A stretch of DNA of 64,000 bases from Mycobacterium scrofulaceum (GCF_002086735.1 NZ_MVIJ01000012.1:1-64000), one strand, 5' to 3'. Positions 47,410 to 57,591 are shown, counted from the first letter of the stretch. A program made the numbers and translations. The notes: generated from the letters alone by a model not told the origin.

Positions 47410-47556
47410 TCAGTACGCCATGAACAGGATCGCGTCCCGGTCGTACTCGAGGCCCGGATGAACACTGGCGAGATGAGCCTGGGTCAGCTCGACCAGCTCG
47501 TCCTCGTCCTTGCCGACGATGGCTTCCCCGCACGGACACGTCAAATGTGTCTTCAC
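47410..47556 (-). CDS. Small CPCG-containing protein, DUF1059-like
   Basis: A 48-aa protein starting at GTG, with GAAGGGAAGG about eight to nine bases upstream. It reads MKTHLTCPCGEAIVGKDED, then LVELTQAHLASVHPG, and ends ILFMAY. CPCG plus two spaced histidines in a helix resemble small DUF1059 putative metal-binding proteins. A zinc or iron site is inferred. It lies 28 bases downstream of the HhH-GPD gene on the same strand, so they may be co-transcribed. It is easily missed because it is short and begins with GTG. Confidence 0.75.
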   Translation of the reverse strand: MKTHLTCPCGEAIVGKDEDELVELTQAHLASVHPGLEYDRDAILFMAY

Positions 47557-47584
47557 GTTGCCGCCCTTCCCTTCTGGTCACCCA

Positions 47585-48163
47585 CTACTTCGCCGCTTTG
47601 GCTGCTGCCTTCATCTGCTTCTTGTAGGACCGCACCTGGTCCATCGATCGGGCGTCGACGATGTCGGCGACGGAGATGTGCGTGCCGGCCTCGCCGAACT
47701 GCCCGGCCGCCGCGCGCCAGCCTTTCGGGGTGACGCCGTACTGCTTGCCGAGCAGGGCCAGGAAGATCTGCGCCTTGACCTCGCCGAAGCCGGGCAGACC
47801 CTTGATTCGCCGCAGCAGCTCCGCGCCGTCGGGGTCCCCGTCCTTCCACAATCCGGCGGCATCGCCGTCATAGCGGTCCACGATGATCTGGGCCAGCGCC
47901 TGGATCCGCCTGGCCATCGACCCCGGAAATCGGTGGATCGCAGGCCTTTCCGAGCACAGCGCGGCGAACTTGTCGGGGTCGTACTCGGCGATTTCGTGAG
48001 CGCCGAAGCCGCCCATCCGGTCCGCGATCTTCTTCGGTCCCGCGAAGGCCGTCTCGAACGGCACCTGCTGATCGAGGACCATCCCGATGAGCAGGGCCAG
48101 GGGATTCTCGTCCAGCAGCGCGTCGGCCTCGGGATCTTGAGCGAGCCAGAGTTTCACCGTCAA
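47585..48163 (-). CDS. HhH-GPD-type DNA-repair-like protein (Rv1156-like)
   Basis: A 192-aa protein resembling helix-hairpin-helix base-excision glycosylases. NPLALLIGMVLDQQVPFETAF near the N-terminus resembles the LI..LsQQ motif of this fold, and LLRRIKGLPGFGEVKAQIFLALLG is the hairpin with GxG. The catalytic Lys/Asp pair of EndoIII is not evident, so enzymatic activity is uncertain. A Lys-rich tail (KKQMKAAAKAAK) may aid DNA binding. It sits upstream of the small CPCG gene. Confidence 0.75.
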   Translation of the reverse strand: MTVKLWLAQDPEADALLDENPLALLIGMVLDQQVPFETAFAGPKKIADRMGGFGAHEIAEYDPDKFAALCSERPAIHRFPGSMARRIQALAQIIVDRYDGDAAGLWKDGDPDGAELLRRIKGLPGFGEVKAQIFLALLGKQYGVTPKGWRAAAGQFGEAGTHISVADIVDARSMDQVRSYKKQMKAAAKAAK

Positions 48164-48244
48164 CGACCTTCCTTCCGCTGAACACCCTAAGACCGATGAG
48201 CCGTTGGTGGGAGACTACTCACCCAACCACCGCGTTATCGTGGC

Positions 48245-48778
48245 GTGGTGGTGGATGAGGCCCGATTGGCGCTGATGCTGGCCCGCGACGAACTGCACGC
48301 GCTCGTCACCGCGTACTGCCGGGCCGTCGACCGGGCCGACTACCAGGCGCTGCGCGGCCTGTACCACCCCGACGCGGTCGACTCCCACGGCTCGTTCGCG
48401 ACGGGCGGCGTCGAGCAGTTCATCGCACAGCTACGGGCCGCCGAACCGTATGTGCTTGTCTCGCAACACAACATCACCACGACGAATTTCGAGGTCGAGG
48501 GCGACGCGGCCAGCGGCGAGATATACTGCCTGGTGTTCCACACCTTCGCCGGTCCCGAACACGACGTCGACGTCGTCATCGGCGGCCGGTACCTGGACAA
48601 GTACGCCCGCCACGACGGCCGCTGGAAGTTCCGTCAGCGCACCATCGTGGCGGACTGGGCGTACCAGAACGACCCGTCCCGGCTGGACTTCTCACACCCC
48701 AGCACCCGGGGCAGCCCGCGCGGCAAGCCGGGCCAAGCCGACCCCTCGGCCGGCCTGTTCACCGGGCCCGAAGCCTGA
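48245..48778 (+). CDS. NTF2-like (SnoaL-type) protein
   Basis: A 177-aa protein. An N-terminal helix with ELHALVTAYCRAVDRADYQALRGLYHPDAV, then strands ending IGGRYLDKYARHDGRWKFRQRTIVADW, is the cone-shaped NTF2-like fold with the Tyr/Asp/His cavity residues seen in SnoaL-like enzymes. The substrate is unknown. Three GTG codons in a row at the start make the exact first residue ambiguous. It is divergent from the HhH-GPD gene. Confidence 0.8.
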   Translation: MVVDEARLALMLARDELHALVTAYCRAVDRADYQALRGLYHPDAVDSHGSFATGGVEQFIAQLRAAEPYVLVSQHNITTTNFEVEGDAASGEIYCLVFHTFAGPEHDVDVVIGGRYLDKYARHDGRWKFRQRTIVADWAYQNDPSRLDFSHPSTRGSPRGKPGQADPSAGLFTGPEA

Positions 48779-48803
48779 CGAGAATTGCTGTCCGGTAACG
48801 GCT

Positions 48804-48998
48804 CTAGCCGCTTTTGCGGCGGAATTCCCGACGGCCGCCGCCGGCCGCACCATGCGCCCGCGACTGCTTGCCGCCGCCGTCCCTGTGGTCGGATCCGCCC
48901 GACGACTTGGACATCTTGCGTTCCAGCGCTTCGCGAAACTTGCGCTTGTTCTCGTCCTCTGCCCCCGAAGCGTCCTGCTTGGAGTTCGACTCGGCCAT
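48804..48998 (-). CDS. DUF5302 small protein
   Basis: A 64-aa, highly charged, probably disordered protein: MAESNSKQDASGAEDENKR, then FREALERKM and a Gly/Arg/Lys-rich tail. The N-terminal half matches the actinobacterial DUF5302 pattern. The function is unknown. It follows the PPOX-type gene by 18 bases on the same strand (Rv1155A-Rv1155 arrangement), so they are probably co-transcribed. Confidence 0.75.
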   Translation of the reverse strand: MAESNSKQDASGAEDENKRKFREALERKMSKSSGGSDHRDGGGKQSRAHGAAGGGRREFRRKSG

Positions 48999-49016
48999 AG
49001 CGGCAGCCTAGCCCGA

Positions 49017-49469
<453 letters not shown>

Positions 49470-49536
49470 CTACGTCGCGCGTCGAGTGACCGGTCCCGGA
49501 TCACGTCGGCGCGGTCCACCCTGGTGGAATCGGATC

Positions 49537-50058
49537 ATGACCGAGTACGCGGCTTTCCTGCGCGGCGTCAACGTGGGCGGCGTCAACCTCAAGATGGCCG
49601 AGGTGGCACGCGCCCTGACCGACGCGGGCTTCACCGGCGTGCGCACCATCCTGGCCACCGGCAACGTCCTGCTCGAGTCGTCGGCCGGCGCCGCGGCGGT
49701 GCGCAAGAAGGCCGAGGCCGCGCTGCGCGAGCGGTTCGGCTACGACGCGTGGGTGCTGGTCTACGACCTCAAGACGGTCCGGGCCGTCGTCGATGCCTAC
49801 CCGTTCGAGCCCGAGGTCGACGGCTACCAGTCCTATGTCACGTTCGTGGCCGACGACGCGGTGCTCGACGAGCTCGCCGCGCTGGCCGGCGACGCCGGGC
49901 CGGACGAGAAGATCGCCCCCGGCCCGGGTGTGGTCTATTGGCAGGTGCCCAAGGGCGGCACCCTGGACAGCACGATCGGCAAGACGATGGGCAAGCCGCG
50001 CTACAAGTCCTCGACGACCACGCGCAACTTGCGCACGCTGGGCAAGGTGTTGCGGTAA
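49537..50058 (+). CDS. DUF1697 protein
   Basis: A 173-aa soluble protein with the family N-terminus YAAFLRGVNVGGVNLKMAE, then LTDAGFTGVRTILATGNVL and a conserved TIGKTMGKPRYKSSTTTRNLRT near the end. The function is unknown. The ATG at 49537 begins the conserved region directly; the frame stays open upstream but overlaps the PPOX start. It converges on the GntR gene with 21 bases between them. Confidence 0.88.
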   Translation: MTEYAAFLRGVNVGGVNLKMAEVARALTDAGFTGVRTILATGNVLLESSAGAAAVRKKAEAALRERFGYDAWVLVYDLKTVRAVVDAYPFEPEVDGYQSYVTFVADDAVLDELAALAGDAGPDEKIAPGPGVVYWQVPKGGTLDSTIGKTMGKPRYKSSTTTRNLRTLGKVLR

Positions 50059-50079
50059 AACGCGGCGCGCCAGGCGGGC

Positions 50080-50445
50080 TCAGTCGTCCGGGACGTTCGT
50101 CAGGTAGCGCATCGCGTCGGACTTGGTCAGCCCCAGCGCGCGCGCCACCTCGACGTACTCCTTGGCCGCGGCGGCCATCGCGGCGTCGGTCGGGTCGAAG
50201 CGGGAGATGAAAGTGCCGAAGCGTCCCCGCGTTTCGACGACCGCCGCCGACTCCAGCTCGCGATAGGCGCGGGCCACGGTGTTCGCCGCGACGCCCAGCT
50301 GGCCGGCCAGATCACGTACCGTCGGAAGCCGTGTGCCGGGCGGCAACGCGCCGGCCCGCACACCGTCGATGACCTGGGTCCTGAGCTGGTCGAACAGCGG
50401 CTTGCCCGCCTTCACGTCGACCTTCAGCCAATCCCGCAGCTCCAC
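50080..50445 (-). CDS. GntR-family regulator (YtrA-like)
   Basis: A 121-aa regulator. The winged helix [66 protein letters not shown] covers most of the protein, followed by a short helical tail of about 35 residues, the YtrA-type small GntR architecture. The GTG at 50445 gives the length of Rv1152; an ATG at 50463 is possible. It is divergent from the sirtuin gene with 37 bases between them, so one operator could control both. Confidence 0.9.
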   Translation of the reverse strand: MELRDWLKVDVKAGKPLFDQLRTQVIDGVRAGALPPGTRLPTVRDLAGQLGVAANTVARAYRELESAAVVETRGRFGTFISRFDPTDAAMAAAAKEYVEVARALGLTKSDAMRYLTNVPDD

Positions 50446-50482
50446 GTCTTCAGTATGTCGCAAGCACAGCTATCTTTGTGGG

Positions 50483-51196
50483 ATGCGAGTAACGGTGCTG
50501 AGCGGCGCGGGGATCTCCGCGGAGAGCGGGGTGCCGACCTTCCGCGACGACAAGAACGGGCTGTGGGCCCGCTTCGACCCCTACGAGCTGTCCAGCACCC
50601 GAGGGTGGCGCGACAACCCCGAACGGGTCTGGGGTTGGTACTTGTGGCGGCACTATCTGGTCGCCGACGTGCAGCCCAACACGGGCCATCGCGCCATCGC
50701 GGCCTGGCAGGACGGCGCCGAGGTCAGCGTCATCACGCAGAACGTCGACGACCTGCACGAGCGCGCCGGCAGCATGCCGGTTCACCACCTGCACGGCAGC
50801 CTGTTCGAATTCCGTTGCGACCGTTGCGGTATGCCGTACAGTGGGGCGCTGCCCAAGATGCCCGAGCCGACGCTGGAGGTGGAGCCGCCGGTCTGCCACT
50901 GCGGTGGCCTGATCCGGCCGGACATCGTGTGGTTCGGTGAGCCGTTGCCCGACGAGCCGTGGCAGTCGGCCGTCGAGGCGACCGAGGCCGCCGACGTGAT
51001 GGTGGTCGTGGGGACCTCGGCGATCGTCTATCCGGCGGCCGGGCTCGCCGAATTGGCGCTGTCGCGCGGCACCGCCGTCATCGAGGTCAACCCCGAGGTC
51101 ACGCCGCTGTCCAGGAACGCGACGATCAGCATCCGCGAGACGGCCAGCCAGGCGTTGCCCGGCTTGCTGCAGCGGCTGCCCGCCCTGCTGCGGTAG
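50483..51196 (+). CDS. NAD-dependent protein deacylase (class III sirtuin)
   Basis: A 237-aa sirtuin. [16 protein letters not shown] and TQNVDDLH are the NAD motifs, [12 protein letters not shown] contains the catalytic histidine, and CDRC...CHC provides four zinc cysteines. WGWYLWR carries the Tyr-x-x-Arg pair that binds acidic acyl groups in SIRT5/CobB-type enzymes, so desuccinylase/demalonylase activity is likely besides deacetylation. Same length as Rv1151c. ATG at 50483. Confidence 0.93.
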   Translation: MRVTVLSGAGISAESGVPTFRDDKNGLWARFDPYELSSTRGWRDNPERVWGWYLWRHYLVADVQPNTGHRAIAAWQDGAEVSVITQNVDDLHERAGSMPVHHLHGSLFEFRCDRCGMPYSGALPKMPEPTLEVEPPVCHCGGLIRPDIVWFGEPLPDEPWQSAVEATEAADVMVVVGTSAIVYPAAGLAELALSRGTAVIEVNPEVTPLSRNATISIRETASQALPGLLQRLPALLR

Positions 51197-51199
51197 CCC

Positions 51200-51829
51200 C
51201 TACGGCCTGCGGGCGCGGCCCAGCAGGAGTTCGGACACCGGCATCGGCGCCCACGCCGGCAGGGTGAACTCGCGGCGCGAGGCGTCGATCTCGAATCCGG
51301 CGTCGACGATCGAGCGTTCGGTGTCGCGGTGGGTGTGGCAGTTGCCGAACAACTTGGGCCACAGCGTCGCGTCGGCGACCCGTTGCAGGCGGCCCCGCGC
51401 GCCGGCGCTCGCCACGTGCTCGAGGTAGCGCAGTTCCCCGCCCGGACGCAGCAACGAATACAGGCGTCGCAGGACGCCGCCGGGATCGCGCACGGAGCAC
51501 AACACCAGCGAGCACACCACGGCGTCGAACGGCTCGCCGCCGGTGAACCCTTCCGCCGTCTCGCCGGTCACGACCACGCGCGCCGGCACCACGTCCGCCG
51601 CGGCGCGGGCCTGGGCCGCCAGCCGCGGCTCGGGCTCGACGGCGACCACCTCGTGGACCGACTGCGGGTAGTGGGGGAAGTTCGTCCCGATGCCGGCGCC
51701 GACTTCCAGCACCCGCCCGGACAGGCCGGCCAGGTTCTCCCGGCGAAGCGCCCGTATCGCCTCGGTTTCGTGGCTGGCGACGACGGGCCAGATGCGTGCG
51801 AAGAACGGGTTGTCCACCGCCGTTGTCAT
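51200..51829 (-). CDS. Class I SAM-dependent methyltransferase
   Basis: A 209-aa enzyme. VLEVGAGIGTNFPHYP is motif I (SAM glycine loop), VVAVEPEPRL the acidic end of the second strand, and FDAVVCSLVLCSVRDP motif II-III; LRYLEHV follows. It resembles phospholipid/ubiquinone-type methyltransferases and corresponds in position to Rv1147. The substrate is unknown. It lies 63 bases downstream of the mmpL13 gene stop on the same strand and may be co-transcribed with it. Its 3' end converges on the sirtuin gene with only three bases between. Confidence 0.85.
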   Translation of the reverse strand: MTTAVDNPFFARIWPVVASHETEAIRALRRENLAGLSGRVLEVGAGIGTNFPHYPQSVHEVVAVEPEPRLAAQARAAADVVPARVVVTGETAEGFTGGEPFDAVVCSLVLCSVRDPGGVLRRLYSLLRPGGELRYLEHVASAGARGRLQRVADATLWPKLFGNCHTHRDTERSIVDAGFEIDASRREFTLPAWAPMPVSELLLGRARRP

Positions 51830-51892
51830 ACCTCAACCTTCCGATTCGGATGAGCCCCAGAATAGGTGTCTTGCGGCCGTTCGATCGCGGGG

Positions 51893-54226
51893 TTACCCGA
51901 TGTTGGGCACCGGTTCGGCCAGCGGGCCGCCGTCGAGGGGCACCGGCACGACGTAGCCGCCCCCCCGTTCCCCGCTTTCGCTGATGCCGAACCGATCGTG
52001 CAGCCAGGCCAGCGGCCTGGGCGCCCACCAATTCCACCGCCCCATCACGTGCATGAACGCCGGCACGACCACCATCCGGACCAGGGTGGCGTCGGCGAAC
52101 ACGGCGAGCGTCAGGCCGAGGCCGAACATCCGCATGAACGACACGTGGGCGGCGATCAGCGCGGCGAACGACATCGACATCACCAGCGCGGCCGCGGTGA
52201 TCACCCGACCGGTGCGGGCGACGCCGAGGGCGACGCTCTCGTCGTTGGCGGCGTGCGCCTGCTTCGGGCTCGGGCGCGCCGGGCGAGCGGCCCCCGACGC
52301 CAGCCAGTACTCGCGGATCCGCGAGAGCAGGAACACCTCGTAGTCCATCGACAGCCCGAAGGCGATGCAGAACAGCAGCACCGGCATGTTGGCGACCAGC
52401 GTCCCGCTCGGCGTGGTGCCGAGCGCGCCGAGATGCCCGTCCTGGAAGATCCACACCAGCGCACCGAACGCGGCGGTCAGCGACAAGATGTTGCAGGCCA
52501 GCGCCTTGGCCGGCAGCAGGACGCTGCCGGTGAGCAGGAACAGCAGCGCGAAGGTGATCGCGGCCATCAACCCGAGCACCAGCGGCAGCCGGTCGGTGAC
52601 CGCGTCGACGCTATCGCGGTTGACCTGGGCGACGCCGCCCATCGCGACGGAGCGGCCGGCCGGCCCGGGCACCTCGTGCAACCGATTCAGTTGGGCGTCG
52701 TTCGCCGCGGAGAACAGGGGCGCCGTGCTGCTGACGGTCAGGAAGGCGCTGCCGCCGGCGATCCCGGTCGCCCCGGCCGGTGGACCCGCGCGGTTGCCGC
52801 CGACGAAGGTCCCGCCGGGGGCCGACACCTCCGACACGTCGGGAACCCGCGACAGGGCGGCGGCGTAGGAGTCGAGGTCCGCCGGGTTCAGGCCACGCGC
52901 GTCGGGGACCACGATCGGCACCGACGTCGCGGAGTCGTCCGCGAAATCGTTGCGCAGCCGGTCCCCCACCTGATGCGACGACGCCGACCGCGGCAGCACC
53001 CGGTCGTCCGGGAAACCCCACTTGACCGACAGGAACGGTAGCCCCAGCAGCAGCAGCAGCGCGACGACGGTCAGCCCGATCGGCGCCCAGCGGCGCATCA
53101 CCAACTTGGTCGACCGGTACCAGAACAGTTGCTCGACCGGCTTGTGCGCCGGCTCGGGACGCCTGAACGCCCGGCGCATCAGCCGACGCACGTCCAGCGC
53201 GTCCAGCCGGGGGCCCAGCAGCACGATGGCGGCCGGGGTGATCACGATCGAGGCGGTCGCGACGAACGCGACGGTCGCCACGCCGGCGTAGGCGAACGAC
53301 TTGAGGAAGTACATCGGGAACGCGACCGTCGCCGACATGGACAACGCGACGGTGACGGCGGAGAACAACACCGTGCGCCCCGAGGTGGCCATGGTCCGGA
53401 CCAACGCCTCGTCGCGGTCTCGGCCCTCGGCCAGCTCGTCGCGATAACGGCTGACGATCAGCAGCGTGTAGTCGATGGCCAGCGCCAGGCCCAGGGCGGT
53501 GCTCAGGTTGAGCGCGAAGATCGACACCTCGGTGGTGAACGTGATCAGCCGCAGCACCGTCATGGACCCCACGACGGCCAGCGCGCCCAGCGCCATCGGC
53601 AACGCCGCCGCCAGCAGCCCGCCGAACACCCAGATCAGGATCAGGAAGCTCAGCGGCAGCGCGATCATCTCCATCACCACCAGATCGGCCTGATTCTGCG
53701 TGTTGATCTGCGCGTACTGCATCGCCGTGCCGCCGGCGCGCACGGTGACGCCGTCGCGGTCATGGATGAATCGGTCCGCGATGGTTTGGGCGTTGCTCTG
53801 CGCGTAGTTCTCGCCGCCCTTGAGGTTGACCACGATCAGCCCCGACTTGCCGTCGCGGCTGACCAGGTCGGCGTTTGGCCCGGGCGGGCCAGCAACAGGC
53901 TGGGTCCACGGCGACGAGACGTTGTAGACCAGCGGCGAACTCCGTAACTGCCTGACCAGGTCGGTGCCGACGGCGCGGGCCCGTTCGCTGTTGCTGCCGC
54001 CGGGGGCGGTCACCAGGATCAGCATCTGTTGACCGCTCTGGCCGAACTTGTCGGTCAGCACACCGATCGCGTGGGCGGACTCCGAGTGCGGATCCTGGAA
54101 TCCCCCGGGTGAGAGGCTCTTGGCGACGGGGATTCCGAAGATGGCGGCGGCGGCGAAGACCAGGACGCCTATCGCGATGATGCGGCGCGGCGCCGCGATG
54201 GCCATCCGGGCTATCCCCTGCAGCAT
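51893..54226 (-). CDS. MmpL/RND-family transporter (MmpL13-like), intact
   Basis: A 777-aa inner-membrane transporter with two MMPL halves, each with one large periplasmic loop and a helix cluster. FALNLSTALGLALAIDYTLLIVSRYRDEL in the first half and FCIAFGLSMDYEVFLLSRIREYW in the second contain the Asp-Tyr proton-relay pairs of MmpLs. The ATG at 54226 has GGAAGGG seven bases upstream; a start at 54283 is less likely. In M. tuberculosis the orthologue is split into mmpL13a and mmpL13b. The substrate is unknown but lipids are typical. The upstream region has a CTAAC-N4-GTTAG element. Confidence 0.9.
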   Translation of the reverse strand: MLQGIARMAIAAPRRIIAIGVLVFAAAAIFGIPVAKSLSPGGFQDPHSESAHAIGVLTDKFGQSGQQMLILVTAPGGSNSERARAVGTDLVRQLRSSPLVYNVSSPWTQPVAGPPGPNADLVSRDGKSGLIVVNLKGGENYAQSNAQTIADRFIHDRDGVTVRAGGTAMQYAQINTQNQADLVVMEMIALPLSFLILIWVFGGLLAAALPMALGALAVVGSMTVLRLITFTTEVSIFALNLSTALGLALAIDYTLLIVSRYRDELAEGRDRDEALVRTMATSGRTVLFSAVTVALSMSATVAFPMYFLKSFAYAGVATVAFVATASIVITPAAIVLLGPRLDALDVRRLMRRAFRRPEPAHKPVEQLFWYRSTKLVMRRWAPIGLTVVALLLLLGLPFLSVKWGFPDDRVLPRSASSHQVGDRLRNDFADDSATSVPIVVPDARGLNPADLDSYAAALSRVPDVSEVSAPGGTFVGGNRAGPPAGATGIAGGSAFLTVSSTAPLFSAANDAQLNRLHEVPGPAGRSVAMGGVAQVNRDSVDAVTDRLPLVLGLMAAITFALLFLLTGSVLLPAKALACNILSLTAAFGALVWIFQDGHLGALGTTPSGTLVANMPVLLFCIAFGLSMDYEVFLLSRIREYWLASGAARPARPSPKQAHAANDESVALGVARTGRVITAAALVMSMSFAALIAAHVSFMRMFGLGLTLAVFADATLVRMVVVPAFMHVMGRWNWWAPRPLAWLHDRFGISESGERGGGYVVPVPLDGGPLAEPVPNIG

Positions 54227-54284
54227 TCCGAGCCCTTCCGCCGCCGGTGCTGATCGCGCTGGCCGCTGGCGTACTCGCGACAAC

Positions 54285-54298
54285 CTAACAAACGTTAG
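54285..54298. promoter_or_regulatory. CTAAC-N4-GTTAG inverted repeat upstream of mmpL13
   Basis: CTAACAAACGTTAG lies 59 bases upstream of the MmpL start in an AT-rich patch. Short interrupted palindromes of this sort are common TetR-family operators near mmpL genes. Confidence 0.4.
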
Positions 54299-54512
54299 TT
54301 TTCACGCGTCAAACAGATTCCTTCTCAAGTACGGGTGGCGGCGGGCATACGGTTCAATGCGGCGTTCTAAACCGCGCCGACGGTAAGAGTCCGGCCAGAA
54401 AGTTGTGCGGTAATTAAGCAGGTCGCGGGCCTAAACGGCGCGCTTGACGGCCCGAACCCTACCCGTGGGTAAATTGCCACCGTTTTCCGAATCGTGACTC
54501 AAAGATTCCTTA

Positions 54513-54659
54513 ATGGTGGCCCATACGCTCAGTGTCATGTGGATCGACGACACAAGTGCCGACGTCATCAAGGTTGACTTCGAAGCTCTCTACCACGGCG
54601 ACGTGCTGGTGGAAGGCGAGACCTCGGAGCAGTTCGAAGAACTCCAAGCGGCGAGCTGA
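54513..54659 (+). CDS. Small acidic protein, 48 aa, unknown function
   Basis: MVAHTLSVMWIDDTSADVI, then KVDFEALYHGDVLVEGE and a Glu-rich end FEELQAAS. An internal ATG at 54537 would give 40 residues. Codon use looks coding (GAC, GAG, GTC, CTC rich, no rare codons), and the peptide is acidic and soluble. A possible promoter (TTGACG at 54444, TAAATT at 54470, 20-base spacing) precedes it, and a strong hairpin lies 87 bases after the stop. No clear ribosome site was found. The family is not recognised. Confidence 0.6.
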   Translation: MVAHTLSVMWIDDTSADVIKVDFEALYHGDVLVEGETSEQFEELQAAS

Positions 54660-54668
54660 GCAGCGGCC

Positions 54669-54731
54669 ATGAGTATGCTCGCACGGCTGTTGATGGCCGA
54701 ACCCGCTGTCAGTCGATGGTTCCGTCGATAA
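54669..54731 (+). CDS. Possible 20-aa peptide
   Basis: MSMLARLLMAEPAVSRWFRR, a basic amphipathic peptide, starts nine bases after the stop of the 48-aa gene and ends 15 bases before the hairpin terminator. There is no convincing ribosome site; chance occurrence is possible. Confidence 0.25.
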   Translation: MSMLARLLMAEPAVSRWFRR

Positions 54732-54746
54732 GTTCTTTCTCCTACT

Positions 54747-54781
54747 ACGAAAGCCCCCCGCTGGTTGCGGGGGGCTTTCGT
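54747..54781. terminator. Strong hairpin terminator, 15-bp perfect stem
   Basis: ACGAAAGCCCCCCGC pairs perfectly with GCGGGGGGCTTTCGT across a 5-base loop. It sits between the rightward small gene and the leftward SDR gene and can serve both. There is no U-run on either side, as is common for mycobacterial terminators. Confidence 0.8.
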
Positions 54782-54792
54782 GTTCGAGGGCC

Positions 54793-55545
<753 letters not shown>

Positions 55546-55578
55546 GCGAATCCTTCCTCGAGGGTCATGTTGCGTCCA

Positions 55579-55596
55579 GCCAACCAGTTGGTTGGC
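55579..55596. promoter_or_regulatory. 18-bp palindrome between mcr and the SDR gene
   Basis: GCCAACCAGTTGGTTGGC has perfect 8-bp arms around a 2-base centre and fills the 53-base spacer upstream of the SDR start. It is of the kind bound by TetR-family regulators of lipid metabolism. Confidence 0.55.
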
Positions 55597-55598
55597 GA

Positions 55599-56684
55599 CT
55601 ATACCCAGTCGTTGAGCACGGCCTCGACGTCGGCCAGCGGCGCGGCCGGCGGGCGCGGCACGTCGGGCCGGGTGCGGGAGAACCGCGGGGCGGGCAACGG
55701 CTGCAGGCCACCGTCGACGTCGTAGAAGGTGTTGCGCTCGGTGATGTGCGGCTCGGTCTGCACCTCCCCGAACGCGAGCACCGGCGTCACGCACGCGTCC
55801 GAATCGGCGAACACCTTGGCCCAGTGGTCGCGGTCGTGACCCGCGAACGCCGCCGTCAGCGCCGCGCGCAGCTCGGGCCAGCGGGTCACGTCGTTCTGCG
55901 CCGGCAGGTTGGCGGGATCCAGGCCCAGCCCGGCCAGCATGGCCGCGTAGAACTGCGGCTCGATGGCGCCGACGGCGACGTAGCGCCCGTCGGCGCACTC
56001 GTAGGTGTCGTAGTACGGCGCGCCGCCGTCGAGCATGTTGGTGCCGCGCGCGTCCGACCACATGCCCAGGCCCCGCATCGCCCACATCATCTGGATCAGC
56101 ACGCTGGATCCGTCCACCATGGCGGCGTCGATCACCTGACCCTTGCCGGAGTTCTGCCGCTCCCACAGCGCCGACAGGATCCCGAGCAACAGGAACATCG
56201 AGCCGCCGCCGAAGTCGCCGACCAGGTTCAGCGGCGGGACGGGCCGCTCGTTCGCCCGGCCGATCGCGTGCAGGATCCCGTTCAGCGAGATGTAGTTGAT
56301 GTCGTGGCCGGCCTGCTGGCTGCGCGGGCCGGACTGCCCCCAGCCGGTCATCCGGGCGTAGATCAGCCGCTCGTTCACCTCGGCGCACTGCTCTGGCCCG
56401 AGGCCGAGCCGCTCGGTGACGCCGGGGCGGAAGCCCTCGATCAAGACGTCGGCCTTGGCGACGAGCTTGAGCACGGTCGCACGTCCCTCGTCGGACTTGA
56501 GGTCGACGGTCACCACGCGCCGGTTGCGCAGCATCGCGTCCTTTGCGACACCGCCGGGCCCGGTCGACGGCCGATCGATGCGTACCACGTCGGCGCCCAG
56601 ATCCCCCAAGATCATCGCCGCGTGCGGTCCCGGCCCGATGCCGGCCAACTCGACGACCCGAAGTCCCTTCAGCGGTCCAGCCAC
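55599..56684 (-). CDS. mcr: Alpha-methylacyl-CoA racemase
   Basis: A 361-aa family III CoA-transferase-fold enzyme that interconverts (2R)- and (2S)-methylacyl-CoA, needed for beta-oxidation of branched lipids and cholesterol side chains. [21 protein letters not shown] at the N-terminus, [23 protein letters not shown] (catalytic His about 126), NLVGDFGGG (Asp about 156) and GAIEPQFY (Glu about 241) match M. tuberculosis MCR, of almost the same length. It starts GTG. It is divergent from echA10 and followed by the SDR gene. Confidence 0.93.
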   Translation of the reverse strand: MAGPLKGLRVVELAGIGPGPHAAMILGDLGADVVRIDRPSTGPGGVAKDAMLRNRRVVTVDLKSDEGRATVLKLVAKADVLIEGFRPGVTERLGLGPEQCAEVNERLIYARMTGWGQSGPRSQQAGHDINYISLNGILHAIGRANERPVPPLNLVGDFGGGSMFLLLGILSALWERQNSGKGQVIDAAMVDGSSVLIQMMWAMRGLGMWSDARGTNMLDGGAPYYDTYECADGRYVAVGAIEPQFYAAMLAGLGLDPANLPAQNDVTRWPELRAALTAAFAGHDRDHWAKVFADSDACVTPVLAFGEVQTEPHITERNTFYDVDGGLQPLPAPRFSRTRPDVPRPPAAPLADVEAVLNDWV

Positions 56685-56781
56685 GATCTACCGACCTTTC
56701 GTCTGCTCTGACGCCCGTTGTAGTTGGCATCTTCGCAGCCGCCGTGGACCGGCGCGCAGCCCGGTCACTTAGGGTGAGGCC

Positions 56782-57591
56782 ATGCCGCAATCCGCGATCG
56801 ACACCCTGACCCCCGTCGAGGGCCTTGCCGTCACGCTGACCGACGGCGTGCTGTCGGTGACCATCGACCGCCCCGACAGCCTCAATTCGCTGACCGTGCC
56901 CGTGATTACGGGCCTCGCCGACGCGATGGAGCGTGCGGCCGCCGACCCGGAGGTGAAGCTGGTGCGGCTCGGCGGCGCGGGCCGCGGCTTCTGTTCCGGG
57001 GCGGGCATCAGCGCCGACGACGTGTCGGGCACCGGGGTGTCGCCGGACGAGATCGTGCTCGAGATCAACCGGCTGATCCGGGCGATCGCCGCGGTGCCGC
57101 ACCCGGTGGTCGCCGTGGTCCAGGGCCCGGCGGCCGGCGTCGGCGTTTCGCTGGCGTTGGCTTGCGACGTCGTATTGGCCTCGGAGAGCGCCTTTTTCAT
57201 GCTCGCCTTCACCAAGATCGGCCTGATGCCCGACGGCGGGGCGTCCGCGTTGATCGCCGCGGCCGTCGGCCGCATCCGGGCGATGCACATGGCGCTGCTG
57301 GCCGAACGCCTGCCGGCCGCCGAGGCGCTGTCCTGGGGCCTGGTCAGCGCGGTCTACCCGGCCGACGCATTCGAGGCCGAGGTGGACAAGGTGATCGCGA
57401 GGCTGTTGGCGGGCCCCGTCGCGGCGTTCGCCAGGACGAAGCTCGCCATCAACGCGGCCACGCTGCCCCAGCTGGACCCGGCGTTGCAGCGTGAATACGA
57501 CGGACAGGCCGTGCTGCTGCGGTCACATGACTTCGTCGAGGGCGCAACCGCTTTCCAGCAGCGCCGCTCGCCCGACTTCACCGATCGCTGA
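56782..57591 (+). CDS. Enoyl-CoA hydratase/isomerase family protein, EchA10-like
   Basis: A 269-aa crotonase-fold protein. [13 protein letters not shown] and [28 protein letters not shown] form the oxyanion hole and CoA site, and [16 protein letters not shown] follows. The glutamates of classic hydratases are replaced (Asp in PDGGAS at the second position, none at the first), so isomerase or other crotonase chemistry is possible. It is divergent from mcr with 97 bases between them, the same neighbourhood as echA10 in M. tuberculosis, and presumably belongs to the same branched-acyl-CoA pathway. Confidence 0.85.
   Translation: MPQSAIDTLTPVEGLAVTLTDGVLSVTIDRPDSLNSLTVPVITGLADAMERAAADPEVKLVRLGGAGRGFCSGAGISADDVSGTGVSPDEIVLEINRLIRAIAAVPHPVVAVVQGPAAGVGVSLALACDVVLASESAFFMLAFTKIGLMPDGGASALIAAAVGRIRAMHMALLAERLPAAEALSWGLVSAVYPADAFEAEVDKVIARLLAGPVAAFARTKLAINAATLPQLDPALQREYDGQAVLLRSHDFVEGATAFQQRRSPDFTDR

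Noticed and set aside
56782-57591. A classic enoyl-CoA hydratase assignment for the EchA10-like gene
   Set aside because: The two catalytic glutamates are not both present, so only crotonase-family membership is claimed.
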